DNA from: Candidatus Uhrbacteria bacterium
GTDB taxonomy: Bacteria; Patescibacteriota; Patescibacteriia; 2-12-FULL-60-25
DNA: 18,232 bases
NCBI GenBank assembly: GCA_023246415.1
Contig: JAHFIK010000003.1
Span: forward strand, 1 to 18,232
Reading direction: 5' to 3'
Part shown: positions 6,837 through 14,113 of the stretch, piece by piece
Position numbering within the stretch: position 1 is the first letter of the stretch
Layout: every line of letters begins with the position of its first letter
Made by a program: the position numbers and the translations under genes
Notes under the pieces: model-generated
Databases searched by the model: none
Seen by the model: the letters and a program-made list of their open reading frames with translations, nothing else
What the model was told of the DNA's origin: nothing

Positions 6837-7112
6837 TTAGGCGATTGCCGCTTTAAACGTCTTCACATACCGCCAACGCACATCCGAAGACATCGGTCGG
6901 CACTCTTCAAACTCAACCACATCACCCACGTGTGCCACTCCGGCCGGTTCGTGGACCTTGTACTTCTTCGAAACCACGTACGCCTTTTCGTACATCGGAT
7001 GCGTCACATGGCGATCCACGCGGACGACAATCGTCTTCTGCATTTTCGTCGAGGTGACGGTTCCGCGCAATCGGCGGCGTTTCATTGATTCTTGAGTCAT
7101 ACGTTGGGTCAT
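6837..7112 (-). CDS. rpsQ: 30S ribosomal protein S17 (uS17)
   Basis: S17 is an early-assembling 16S rRNA binder with an OB fold. The 91-residue product has the family core RRLRGTVTSTKMQKTIVVRV, then HPMYEKAYVVSKKYKVHEP and GDVVEFEECRPMSS. The start at 7112 forms an ATGA overlap with the stop of rpmC, which suggests translational coupling. In-frame Met5 and Met10 are possible alternatives. Confidence 0.97.
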   Translation of the reverse strand: MTQRMTQESMKRRRLRGTVTSTKMQKTIVVRVDRHVTHPMYEKAYVVSKKYKVHEPAGVAHVGDVVEFEECRPMSSDVRWRYVKTFKAAIA

Positions 7113-7315
7113 GCGTTGGTTGATGCCTTGCGTTCGTTGTCCGCAAGAACGGTTTCGATCCGGGCGAGTTCTCGCTTCGCTTTCCGAAGGTCTCGAACGT
7201 GAGCCTGTTCACGTGTTCCGATGGTAAATCGGAGATCACGGATGATGGCACGTTGCTTGACCGCCTCCTCGCGAAGACGCTCGACCGATTCTGCTCGAAG
7301 TTCGTTTGTCGTCAT
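7109..7315 (-). CDS. rpmC: 50S ribosomal protein L29 (uL29)
   Basis: L29 sits at the polypeptide exit tunnel next to L23, where trigger factor and SRP dock. The product from the ATG at 7315 is 68 residues: MTTNELRAESVERLREEAVK, then the family-typical segment LRDLRFTIGT-like (IRDLRFTIGTREQAHVRDLR) and KAKRELARIETVLA. The frame extends upstream to 7354, but that lies inside rplP and is not conserved. The start overlaps the rplP stop as ATGA, and the stop overlaps the rpsQ start in the same way, so three genes are coupled in sequence. Confidence 0.94.
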   Translation of the reverse strand: MTTNELRAESVERLREEAVKQRAIIRDLRFTIGTREQAHVRDLRKAKRELARIETVLADNERKASTNA

Positions 7316-7737
7316 AGCAATTGTCCTTCTTTCGCGACCACCGTTGCCGTGCACGGGAGCTTAAATGCGGCGAGCTTCAATGCTTCCTTTGCCTTATCAG
7401 CCGGGATGCCATCGATTTCAAAGAGAACCATTCCTGGGCGAACTTCACAGACGTAGAATTCGACCGCGCCTTTTCCGGCACCCATCGGAACTTCGCTTCC
7501 CTTTCGGGTGATTGGGTGATCAGGGAAAATACGGATCCAGATTTTTCCACCTTTGCGGAGATACCGCGTGAGCACGCGACGACACGCTTCAATCTGACGA
7601 GAGGACACCCACGCCGGCGACTGCGCCTTCAATCCGTATGAACCGTACGCGACAGATGTTTTGCTCGTCGCAATCCGGCGGAACCGTCCCCGGCCCTTGT
7701 GCCATTTGCGATGCTTAACCTTTTTTGGAATTAACAT
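7312..7737 (-). CDS. rplP: 50S ribosomal protein L16 (uL16)
   Basis: L16 supports the A-site tRNA and the peptidyl transferase centre. The 141-residue product begins MLIPKKVKHRKWHKGRGRF. It contains SRQIEACRRVLTRYLRKGGK, the strongly conserved PMGAGKGAVEFYVCEVRPG and AKEALKLAAFKLP. Length is typical (about 136-141). It is 27 nt after rpsC and overlaps rpmC by 4 nt. Confidence 0.98.
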   Translation of the reverse strand: MLIPKKVKHRKWHKGRGRFRRIATSKTSVAYGSYGLKAQSPAWVSSRQIEACRRVLTRYLRKGGKIWIRIFPDHPITRKGSEVPMGAGKGAVEFYVCEVRPGMVLFEIDGIPADKAKEALKLAAFKLPCTATVVAKEGQLL

Positions 7738-7764
7738 AACAGTAATTTGCTTCCATGCATCAAC

Positions 7765-8553
7765 CTAGGCGGTTGGTTGTTCTGAGGCTGCAGGAGCTTC
7801 GCGGCGAAATCCGCCACGTCGATCCCCACCGCCGCCATGTCGACGATCTCCGCCGCTCCGCTCTCCGCGATTCCGCGTTGGCGTCGTTGGCTGATACATC
7901 GAAAGGCGATCCTGTTCGAACACATCTCCACGGTAAATCCAGACTTTCACTCCGATGACACCCGCTGCCGTCTTTGCCATATTCTGCGAGTAATCAATAT
8001 CCGCACGAAGGGAGGTGAGCGGAATCTTCCCCCACCAGAGCCATTCGCGACGTGCGATTTCCGCACCGTTCAAACGACCGGACACCGCCACCTTCACGCC
8101 GAGCGCTCCGGACTTCTTCACGCGCTCAATCGTCTGCTTCAAGACGCGGCGGAACGGCATGCGTCGTTCGAGATCGGCAACAACCTGCTGACCGACAATC
8201 GCGGCGTCCAAGTTCGCTTTTGGAATTTCAACGACATCAAGACGAAGATTCACCCGGCGTCCGCGGAAATAGGTTTTCAAAATCTTCTTGCGAAGCTCTT
8301 CGATGCCCGCTGCTCCACGACCGATAACGAATCCCGGCTTGCCTGTGTGAATCGTGATGCCCACAACGCCACGCATCCGTTCGATGGTGACTTTGCTGAC
8401 CGCTCCTTCTTTCAACTCTTTCTGGATGAATCCGCGGATCGTCAAATCTTCCTGAAGCTGCTTGCGGAACGCGTTGCCGCGCGCAAACCAACGGCTCGGC
8501 CACGTGTTCGTGACGCCAATGCGGAATAGTGTTGGGTGTACTTTATGTCCCAT
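7765..8553 (-). CDS. rpsC: 30S ribosomal protein S3 (uS3) with RG-rich C-terminal tail
   Basis: S3 forms part of the mRNA entry tunnel with S4 and S5. The 262-residue product starts MGHKVHPTLFRIGVTNTWPS. It has a type II KH motif GKPGFVIGRGAAG at residues 71-83 and the C-terminal domain with GRLNGAEIARREW, GKIPLTSLRADIDY and GVIGVKVWIYRGD. A tail of about 41 residues (from residue 222) is rich in Arg, Gly and Asp, e.g. RRHGGGGDRRGGFRRE, then Ala/Pro/Gln. The family length is about 210-230, so the tail is the odd part. It may bind RNA. It is 5 nt after rplV. Confidence 0.97.
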   Translation of the reverse strand: MGHKVHPTLFRIGVTNTWPSRWFARGNAFRKQLQEDLTIRGFIQKELKEGAVSKVTIERMRGVVGITIHTGKPGFVIGRGAAGIEELRKKILKTYFRGRRVNLRLDVVEIPKANLDAAIVGQQVVADLERRMPFRRVLKQTIERVKKSGALGVKVAVSGRLNGAEIARREWLWWGKIPLTSLRADIDYSQNMAKTAAGVIGVKVWIYRGDVFEQDRLSMYQPTTPTRNRGERSGGDRRHGGGGDRRGGFRREAPAASEQPTA

Positions 8554-8558
8554 AGCGG

Positions 8559-9059
8559 TTATTTCTTCGCTTTCGCGGCGCGTGTTTTAGCGCTCGTCGG
8601 CTTCTTCTTGGCTTCTGTTCCCGATTCAACATTCGCAACAGCCTTTGTTGAGGATTTCTTCGCCTTCTTCGTGATCACTGTTGCGTCAATCTTCTTCATC
8701 CCGGCGCTCTTGTGGACGTCCGAAATCGGCTCATCGCTCAACACGATGTGGATGTGCGCGGTCCGCTTTCGGATCGGTGCGCCGCGGCCAAAGGCCTTCT
8801 GCGTATAGCGATGGAGAATCGGACCACCGTCGGCGGTGATTTTTGCGACACGGAGCGTTGCTGGATCGATCTGGAAATTGTGCTCTGCATTTGCCATGGC
8901 GCTCTTCAACAGTTTCAAAACAGGAAGCGCAGCCGCTTGCGGAGCAAATTCCAACTGTCGAACGGCGGCTGGAGCCGTCATCCCGCGGATCATTCCAATG
9001 ATCAGTCGCACCTTGCGAGGCGACATGCGGAGTTGGTGGAGTCGTGCGTGAACCTGCAT
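8559..9059 (-). CDS. rplV: 50S ribosomal protein L22 (uL22) with Lys/Ala-rich tail
   Basis: L22 lines the exit tunnel. The core (about residues 1-111) contains the signature LRMSPRKVRLIIGMIRGM near the start, AMANAEHNF in the middle, and the tunnel-loop region PILHRYTQKAFGRGAPIRKR followed by TAHIHIVLSD. The product is 166 residues against 110-115 for most bacteria. The extra 55 residues form a Lys/Ala/Thr-rich tail (KKAKKSSTKA, TSAKTRAAKAKK), likely disordered. It lies 3 nt after rpsS and 5 nt before rpsC. Confidence 0.97.
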   Translation of the reverse strand: MQVHARLHQLRMSPRKVRLIIGMIRGMTAPAAVRQLEFAPQAAALPVLKLLKSAMANAEHNFQIDPATLRVAKITADGGPILHRYTQKAFGRGAPIRKRTAHIHIVLSDEPISDVHKSAGMKKIDATVITKKAKKSSTKAVANVESGTEAKKKPTSAKTRAAKAKK

Positions 9060-9062
9060 ACG

Positions 9063-9380
9063 TTATTTTGCGGCAGGCGCAGCAGCGGCTGGCGCTGCGG
9101 CTTTCTGCTCAATCTCTTTCATCATCTTTCCGCCGTGTCTGACGAACTTGCGCGTTGGCGCGAATTCACCGAGCTTGTGACCAACCATATTTTCCGTCAT
9201 CAACACAGGGAGGTGTGTCTTTCCGGTGTGAATCGCGATGACAAATCCAACCATTTCCGGCGTAATCGTCGATGCGCGTGCCCATGTTTTCACAGGGGTC
9301 TTGTCACCACGCGTCAACTTGGAAAGCTTTTTCTGAAGCTTCTCATCAACGTATGGGCCTTTCTTCAAACTTCGTGACAT
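9063..9380 (-). CDS. rpsS: 30S ribosomal protein S19 (uS19)
   Basis: S19 belongs to the head of the 30S subunit and contacts the A-site finger. The 105-residue product begins MSRSLKKGPYVDEKLQKKLS. It has TWARASTITPEMVGFVIAIH and the signature MVGHKLGEFAPTRKFVRHGG. A short Ala/Pro tail (KAAAPAAAAPAAK) adds about a dozen residues to the family length of about 92. It lies 6 nt after rplB and 3 nt before rplV, with no Shine-Dalgarno. Confidence 0.97.
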   Translation of the reverse strand: MSRSLKKGPYVDEKLQKKLSKLTRGDKTPVKTWARASTITPEMVGFVIAIHTGKTHLPVLMTENMVGHKLGEFAPTRKFVRHGGKMMKEIEQKAAAPAAAAPAAK

Positions 9381-9386
9381 AGGAGT

Positions 9387-10220
9387 TTATTTCTTCGGGC
9401 GACGCGAGATAATCAATGCGGTCGACGTCTTCTTTGGCTTGCGCGTCTTCACGCCAAGCGCTGGTCGTCCCCATGGGGTCTTCGCGTGCTTGAGACCAAT
9501 CGGGTGCTTTCCTTCACCTCCGCCGTGCGGGTGATCAACCGGGTTCATCACCTTTCCGCGAACGGTCGGGCGAATGCCGCGGTGACGCATGCGTCCAGCC
9601 TTTCCCCAGCGCACAAGACGCCAGTCTGGATTTGAAACCAATCCAACCGTTGCAGAACATTCCTTTGGGAACATCCGAATTTCACCTGATGGCATTTTCA
9701 ATGTAGCAAACTTTCCTTCAACGGCCATGAGCTGGACGCCTGACCCTGCCGCGTGTGCAACCTGTCCGCCCTTCCCTGGTTGAAGTTCGATGGAGTGGAC
9801 CGTGATCCCAACTGGAAGTTTGTCGAGTGGGAGGCGATTTCCTGGAACAATGTCCGCCTTCTCTTTTGAAGAGACGATGACGCTGCCAACCTCAACACCT
9901 TGTGGAGCAAGCATGTAGCGCTTTTCTCCATCTCGGTACACGAGGAGCGCGATGCGCGCGCCGCGGTTCGGATCGTATTCGATCGCGGTGACGCGTGCTG
10001 GGATGTCGTACTTATCGCGAAGGAAATCGATATCGCGAATGTACCGCTTGTTTCCGGATCCGCGATGGCGAACAGCGATCTTTCCGTTGGATCGACCGGC
10101 GAATTCTTTCTTAATCAAAATCAACGACTTTTCCGGCTTGGTCTTGGTGACATCCGAAAAATCCTGGACGGATGATTTCCGGCGAGCACTGGTCGTTGGG
10201 CGATGGATCTTAATCGGCAT
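9387..10220 (-). CDS. rplB: 50S ribosomal protein L2 (uL2)
   Basis: L2 is a core large-subunit protein needed for subunit association and peptidyl-transferase activity. The 277-residue product is full length. It has RSNGKIAVRHRGSGNKRYIR early, a central SH3-like region with PGKGGQVAHAAGSGVQLM, and the C-terminal signature NPVDHPHGGGEGKHPIG from residue 226, with His230 matching the conserved histidine of the family. This start has one of the few clear Shine-Dalgarno sequences in the operon: GAAGGAG, 8 nt before the ATG, inside the end of rplW. Confidence 0.98.
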   Translation of the reverse strand: MPIKIHRPTTSARRKSSVQDFSDVTKTKPEKSLILIKKEFAGRSNGKIAVRHRGSGNKRYIRDIDFLRDKYDIPARVTAIEYDPNRGARIALLVYRDGEKRYMLAPQGVEVGSVIVSSKEKADIVPGNRLPLDKLPVGITVHSIELQPGKGGQVAHAAGSGVQLMAVEGKFATLKMPSGEIRMFPKECSATVGLVSNPDWRLVRWGKAGRMRHRGIRPTVRGKVMNPVDHPHGGGEGKHPIGLKHAKTPWGRPALGVKTRKPKKTSTALIISRRPKK

Positions 10221-10223
10221 ATA

Positions 10224-10685
10224 TTAGACTCCTTCAACAAGCGCGATTGTTTCCCCCTTCTTGAGTTCAACAAGCGCTTTTTTCCATGCATTCCGCTGTC
10301 CGCGCACCTTTCCGCGACGAACAACTTTTCCAATTCCACGCAACGTTCGAACCTGAACCACGTGGACTCCGTAGATAGCTTCAACCGCTTTTCCGATTTC
10401 TGTCTTGTTTGCGGACACCGGAACATCGAAAACATACACGCCGCCTTCTGCGAGGATCGCCGCCTTCTCGCTCACGTGCGGCTTTCGGAGCACATGGGCG
10501 TACATCCCCGCTTTCGGCGACTGGCGCACGACGTCTGCCTTTTCAGCCTTCGACTTCTTCGAGGTCTTTTCCGCTTTCTTTTCATCCGTTGAAGCGGCGG
10601 CCTTTGCGGCAACCGTCTTCTCTGCCGCCGCCTTCGCTGGCGGAGGTCCGGACTGTTTCTTGGAGAATCGATCTAAGAATGCCAT
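10224..10685 (-). CDS. rplW: 50S ribosomal protein L23 (uL23) with Lys/Ala-rich N-terminal extension
   Basis: L23 forms the docking site for trigger factor and SRP at the exit tunnel. The core begins near residue 62 (YAHVLRKPHVSEKAAIL) and includes VYGIHVVQVR-like (IYGVHVVQVRTLRGIGKVVR) and a C-terminal basic segment. The product is 153 residues against about 95-100 in most bacteria. The first 60 residues are Lys/Ala/Glu-rich (e.g. AAAEKTVAAKAAASTDEKKA), likely disordered. It is 5 nt after rplD and 3 nt before rplB. Confidence 0.95.
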   Translation of the reverse strand: MAFLDRFSKKQSGPPPAKAAAEKTVAAKAAASTDEKKAEKTSKKSKAEKADVVRQSPKAGMYAHVLRKPHVSEKAAILAEGGVYVFDVPVSANKTEIGKAVEAIYGVHVVQVRTLRGIGKVVRRGKVRGQRNAWKKALVELKKGETIALVEGV

Positions 10686-10690
10686 ACAAT

Positions 10691-11320
10691 TTATGCGGTG
10701 TGCACCTTTTCAAAGGCGTCGATTGCATCTGATTCAAAGAACACCGTCTTGTACCGCAAGACATCCATGACCGAAACGGCATTCGCAGTGACGACGTACA
10801 CATTCGAGAGATTGCGCGCCATCCGAACGAGTTCTGGGCGAGATCCGGAAACGATATACATGACGTTCGAACCAACCGGAAGTTTCTTCAAGAGCGTCGC
10901 AAATTCCTTTGTCTTGATCGCAGCCGGAGCAAATCGATCAACGATGCCAAGTTTGCCGTGCGCAAGTTTGTCCGAGAGCGTCATGAAGAGCGCCTTCTGC
11001 TTGACCTTGCGATTCACCTTGACCGAGTAGTTGCGATCATTTCGTGGACCGAAGGTGATTCCTCCACCAACCCAGATCGGTGAACGCGTGGATCCGTGGC
11101 GTGCGCGACCGGTTCCCTTCTGCTTCCATGGCTTCTTTCCGCCACCGCTGATTTCACCGCGAGTCTTGGTATGCGCAATCGAATGACGCGCGTTCGCAGC
11201 CTGTGCGATCGCGACTTCGTGCACGAGGGACGGATTCACCGCGACGCCAAAATGGGCGGCGTTGAGTTCGACCTCGCCTGTCTGCTTACCTTCGACGTTA
11301 TAACGTGGGGCCTTTGACAT
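10691..11320 (-). CDS. rplD: 50S ribosomal protein L4 (uL4)
   Basis: L4 lines the exit tunnel. In Escherichia coli it also represses its own operon through the S10 leader. The 209-residue product from the ATG at 11320 starts MSKAPRYNVEGKQTGEVEL. It contains the tunnel-loop signature RGEISGGGKKPWKQKGTGRA then RHGSTRSPIWVGGGITFGP, and the C-terminal VYVVTANAVSVMDVLRY. A longer frame to 11413 exists but reads through the end of rplC and has no family match. It is 4 nt after rplC. Whether L4 controls the structured leader upstream of rplC is an open question. Confidence 0.96.
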   Translation of the reverse strand: MSKAPRYNVEGKQTGEVELNAAHFGVAVNPSLVHEVAIAQAANARHSIAHTKTRGEISGGGKKPWKQKGTGRARHGSTRSPIWVGGGITFGPRNDRNYSVKVNRKVKQKALFMTLSDKLAHGKLGIVDRFAPAAIKTKEFATLLKKLPVGSNVMYIVSGSRPELVRMARNLSNVYVVTANAVSVMDVLRYKTVFFESDAIDAFEKVHTA

Positions 11321-11324
11321 ACCT

Positions 11325-11930
11325 TTATTGAGCGGAGACGATTTCAATAAGACTTCCGCGTGCGCCAGGAACCGCGCCCTTGATGGCGATGATCCGATTC
11401 TCGCGCACTTCAACCACTTCTAAATTACGAACCGTGACGCGATCAACACCCATGCGTCCAGCCATCCGAAGTCCTTTAAAGACGTGCTGGACACCACCGG
11501 CGCTAATGGAACCGGAGCGTCGCTCTTGGTCCTTGTGTCCGTGACTCGCTTTCTGTCCATGGAATCCATGGCGCTTCACGACACCCGCAAATCCGCGGCC
11601 CTTTGAGGTTCCGCTGACATGGACGACATCGCCCGGAGCAAACACAGATGCTTCGATGGCGTCTCCGCGCTTAAACGCGGCAACGTCTTCGACTCGAAAT
11701 TCTTTCAACGTCCCAAACAATTTAAGATCTTTGAGATGTCCAGATTCTGACTGCGTGAGGTGCTTGCGCACGTCACATCCGATCTGAACGGCGGAGTACC
11801 CGTCTGTCTCCTTGGACTTCACCTGCGTCACGACGCATGGATCTGCTTCAACGAGCGTAACAGGAACCACCGTCCCATCGGGGCGGTACAGCTGTGACAT
11901 TTCGATCTTCCGACCGACAATAAACTTCAT
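11325..11930 (-). CDS. rplC: 50S ribosomal protein L3 (uL3)
   Basis: L3 initiates large-subunit assembly and reaches towards the peptidyl-transferase centre. The product from the ATG at 11930 is 201 residues, starting MKFIVGRKIEMSQLYRPDGT. The family signature is visible as GFAGVVKRHGFHGQKASHGH, followed by QERRSGSISAGG and GRMGVDRVTVRNLEVVEV. The open frame extends 37 codons upstream (to 12041), but that stretch reads through the stem-loop leader and does not look like L3. No Shine-Dalgarno is seen. The gene begins 494 nt downstream of rpsJ, in contrast to the tight packing elsewhere. An intrinsic-terminator structure 85 nt upstream suggests that expression of rplC and all later genes could be attenuated. 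Confidence 0.96.
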   Translation of the reverse strand: MKFIVGRKIEMSQLYRPDGTVVPVTLVEADPCVVTQVKSKETDGYSAVQIGCDVRKHLTQSESGHLKDLKLFGTLKEFRVEDVAAFKRGDAIEASVFAPGDVVHVSGTSKGRGFAGVVKRHGFHGQKASHGHKDQERRSGSISAGGVQHVFKGLRMAGRMGVDRVTVRNLEVVEVRENRIIAIKGAVPGARGSLIEIVSAQ

Positions 11931-12015
11931 AATGGAGTGAGTGGATTGGTCCGTCCCAACAAGCATTGATTGGGCGGAGGACTTCGCGCTTCTGATTCTT
12001 CGAGACTGGTTCAAG

Positions 12016-12066
12016 AAAAACCAGAGGAGTCTACACGACACAACCGTGTCACGTACATTCCTCTGG
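12016..12066 (-). terminator. Putative attenuator upstream of rplC
   Basis: On the minus strand CCAGAGGA (12066-12059) pairs with TCCTCTGG (12028-12021). Inside, a 10-bp stem with two G-U pairs (TACGTGACAC with GTGTCGTGTA) closes a GGTT loop across a 3x3 internal loop. The 3' arm is followed at once by UUUUUC (12020-12015), the hallmark of an intrinsic terminator. A competing hairpin, CTGGTT/AACCAG (12024-12019 with 12011-12006), uses the same CTGG plus part of the U-run, so the two cannot form together. The position, 85 nt before rplC, fits attenuation of the S10-spc genes. Confidence 0.65.
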
Positions 12067-12336
12067 CTTCGGAGCGTGCGATGCCATTCATGGGTCGATC
12101 AAGAGATCGATCAATGAATACGATCCACCCGGCTCACCAGGTGAGCGATGCGGATCGTGATCTGAATTGTGATCTCGCGTTGATGAGTCCTGTCCAGGGA
12201 GGTTATGTCGTAACGCCGCCGTTTCGCTCGTGGCGATTACTCTCTATTCATCCGAGTGAAGAATTCAGAGAGGACAACTTACTCCTTGCGGACCGCCTCA
12301 AGGCGGTACAAATTCTTTATTTTTGTTTTTTGTTTT

Positions 12337-12399
12337 CGAGTTTCCGAGTTGCCGTGTTGGCGAGTTCAAAACCCGCAAACACGTGAACCCGTAAACCCG
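12337..12399. repeat. Octad-built imperfect inverted repeat after rpsJ
   Basis: Left arm 12337-12367 reads as octads CGAGTTTC, CGAGTTGC, CGTGTTGG, CGAGTTC. The right arm 12369-12399 is complementary at 23 of 31 positions, rising to 26 if G-U pairs in minus-strand RNA are counted. The two arms almost touch. It lies about 26 nt after the rpsJ stop and is followed by an A-rich, not U-rich, stretch on the minus strand. That argues against a standard terminator. Confidence 0.7.
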
Positions 12400-12424
12400 C
12401 GAATACCGTGCGAACCCCTTCTTA

Positions 12425-12760
12425 CTACATTTTGATCTCCACGTCCACCCCTGCCGGAAGGTTCAAGCTGGTGAGGGCGTCGATCGTCTTTGCGTTCGGA
12501 TCAAGAATGTCGACGATTCGCTTGTGAATTCGCATTTCGAACTGCTCACGTGCCGACTTGTGAACGAAAGTTGAGCGGTTGACGGTCCACTTCTTTTTCT
12601 CCGTTGGGAGCGGGACTGGTCCAACCACTTTCACGCCCGTGCGTTCAGCCGTATCAATGATCGTGCGCGTCGATTGATCGATGATCTTGTGATCATACGC
12701 ACGGATCTTGATACGCACGCGGTGCGTTTCAGCTTTCTTTACCTTCTTGGTGTCGGCCAT
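12425..12760 (-). CDS. rpsJ: 30S ribosomal protein S10 (uS10)
   Basis: S10 is in the 30S head and also works as NusE in transcription antitermination with NusB. The 111-residue product contains the family core RVRIKIRAYDHKIIDQSTRT, then GVKVVGPVPLPTEKKKWTV and the signature SREQFEMRIHKR-like (SAREQFEMRIHKRIVDILD). A short Lys-rich N-terminus (ADTKKVKKAETH) precedes the core. It sits 99 nt after tuf and is separated from rplC by the 494-nt structured leader. The NusE role makes an antitermination link to that leader conceivable, but nothing in the sequence shows it. Confidence 0.97.
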   Translation of the reverse strand: MADTKKVKKAETHRVRIKIRAYDHKIIDQSTRTIIDTAERTGVKVVGPVPLPTEKKKWTVNRSTFVHKSAREQFEMRIHKRIVDILDPNAKTIDALTSLNLPAGVDVEIKM

Positions 12761-12787
12761 GGGAGTAGTCGTGTCGCTCTGAGTGGT

Positions 12788-12850
12788 GAGCGGCCCGCTT
12801 GTCTGTCCGAACCTCGGAGAGACGAGCGGACCGCTCCCGTTTGGGAGCGG
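12788..12850 (-). promoter_or_regulatory. Two mutually exclusive hairpins between tuf and rpsJ
   Basis: Hairpin 1 (12831-12850) pairs CCGCTCCC with GGGAGCGG over a 4-nt loop, directly after the tuf stop. Hairpin 2 (12788-12836) pairs GAGCGG with CCGCTC, continues through CCGCT/AGCGG, one G-U pair and GTCT/AGAC, and is capped by TCCGA/TCGGA. They share 12831-12836, so only one can form. Neither is followed by a U-run. They may act as an mRNA processing or stability site that sets the ratio of EF-Tu to ribosomal proteins. Confidence 0.6.
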
Positions 12851-12859
12851 TTCGTTACG

Positions 12860-14053
12860 TTACTTCAAAATCTTGGTAATGACGCCTGCGCCGACGGTCT
12901 TGCCGCCTTCGCGGATGGCGAAGTTCATCTTTTCTTCCATTGCAACTGGCGTGATGAGCTTCACGGAGATGCCATTGGCGGTGTCGCCTGGCATGACCAT
13001 TTCTGTTCCGGCTGGAAGGGTCACTTCACCGGTCACGTCTGTTGTTCGGATGTAGAACTGTGGCTTGTAGCCTGCGAAGAATGGCTTGTGGCGGCCACCT
13101 TCTTCCTTTGTGAGCGCGTACACTTCTGCCGTAAATTCCGTGTGTGGGGTGATTGAACCCGGCTTTGCGAGCACCATTCCGCGTTCCACTTCTTCCTTCT
13201 TGATTCCGCGGAGGAGGAGACCGGCGTTATCGCCAGCGCGACCTTCGTCGAGGGACTTGTTGAACATTTCGATCCCCGTAACCACCGTTTTCATTGGTTC
13301 TTCACGAAGTCCGACGATTTCAACTTCTTCGTTCACCTTGATGATTCCGCGATCAATACGACCGGTGACGACCGTTCCGCGACCTTCAATGGAGAACACG
13401 TCTTCGATGGCCATGAGGAACGGCTTTTCTGTATCGCGAACTGGCTCTGGAATGCGCGTATCGAGCGCGTTCATGAGGTCCCAGATTGGCTTTGTGGCCG
13501 CTTCATCTTCTGGATTTTCGAGCGCTTTCAACGCGGAACCGCGAACGATTGTGGCGTTGTCACCGTCGAATGAGTGCTTCTTCAAGAGATCGCGCACTTC
13601 CTGTTCAACGAGGTCGATCAATTCTGCATCGTCAACCATGTCGCACTTGTTGAGGAACACGACGATTTCGGTAACGCCAACCTGGTGAGCAAGCAAGATG
13701 TGCTCTGCTGTCTGTGGCATTGGTCCGTCTGTGGCGGCCACAACGAGGATGGCTCCGTCCATCTGGGCGGCACCCGTGATCATGTTCTTGATGTAGTCCG
13801 CGTGCCCTGGACAGTCGACGTGTGCGTAGTGGCGGTTTTCCGTTTCGTACTCACAGTGCGCGGTTGCGATGGTGATTCCGCGAGACTTTGATTCTGGAGC
13901 TTTATCAAAAGCATCTACGCCCTTGGCTTGGGCGAATCCCTTCTTGGAGAGAACCGTCACGATCGCTGCCGTGAGGGTGGTCTTTCCGTGGTCCACGTGG
14001 CCGATTGTACCGACGTTCACGTGGGGCTTTTTGCGTTCGAATTTTTCGGCCAT
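12860..14053 (-). CDS. tuf: Elongation factor Tu
   Basis: EF-Tu is the GTPase that delivers aminoacyl-tRNA to the ribosomal A site. The 397-residue product is full length. GTP-binding motifs are visible: GHVDHGKT (residues 18-25, G1), RGITI (59-63, G2 region), DCPGH (80-84, G3), NKCD (135-138, G4) and GSALKAL (G5). Domains II and III follow, with FSIEGRGTVVTGRIDRG and the C-terminal GGKTVGAGVITKILK. It is the first gene of the operon, behind a good promoter (14114-14142) and a leader of about 50 nt without a Shine-Dalgarno. rpsL, rpsG and fusA are not next to it, so the str genes are elsewhere. Confidence 0.98.
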   Translation of the reverse strand: MAEKFERKKPHVNVGTIGHVDHGKTTLTAAIVTVLSKKGFAQAKGVDAFDKAPESKSRGITIATAHCEYETENRHYAHVDCPGHADYIKNMITGAAQMDGAILVVAATDGPMPQTAEHILLAHQVGVTEIVVFLNKCDMVDDAELIDLVEQEVRDLLKKHSFDGDNATIVRGSALKALENPEDEAATKPIWDLMNALDTRIPEPVRDTEKPFLMAIEDVFSIEGRGTVVTGRIDRGIIKVNEEVEIVGLREEPMKTVVTGIEMFNKSLDEGRAGDNAGLLLRGIKKEEVERGMVLAKPGSITPHTEFTAEVYALTKEEGGRHKPFFAGYKPQFYIRTTDVTGEVTLPAGTEMVMPGDTANGISVKLITPVAMEEKMNFAIREGGKTVGAGVITKILK

Positions 14054-14113
14054 ATGGCTTTGGATGAGGCGTTATTTAGAGAAATAATTGATAAATTCAA
14101 TTGAGCAAGGGCG

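Larger units (their letters stand above)
11931..12424 (-). promoter_or_regulatory. Structured 494-nt rpsJ-rplC intergenic leader
   Basis: No plausible gene lies here. Reading in the direction of transcription, I see these stem-loops: the octad hairpin 12337-12399; ACCGCC(TTGA)GGCGGT at 12292-12307; CTCTCT/AGAGAG with an inner ATTC/GAAT at 12240-12272; GTAACGCC/GGCGATTAC at 12210-12240; ACGATCC/GGATCGT with inner GCTCAC/GTGAGC across a 5x5 internal loop at 12120-12158; ATTCAT..GTCGATC(AAGA)GATCGAT..ATGAAT at 12086-12119; and the terminator-like structure 12016-12066. I found no convincing promoter inside, so it is probably transcribed from the tuf promoter. It resembles a cis-acting regulatory RNA, but I recognise no known class. 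Confidence 0.6.

Noticed and set aside
11931..12041. Longer start for rplC (and similarly rplD to 11413, rplX to 6565, rpmC to 7354)
   Set aside because: The extensions overlap neighbouring genes or the structured leader and lack family similarity; the internal ATG matches the normal protein N-terminus in each case.
12180..12230. TTGATGAGTCC on the plus strand, with GCGAAAC nearby on the minus strand, reminiscent of a hammerhead ribozyme core
   Set aside because: The two core pieces are on opposite strands, and no GAAA follows a stem II in the right order, so no hammerhead can form.
12292..12335. Plus-strand terminator (ACCGCC hairpin followed by T-rich stretch)
   Set aside because: No plus-strand gene precedes it and the T-run starts 7 nt or more after the stem; more likely part of the minus-strand leader.
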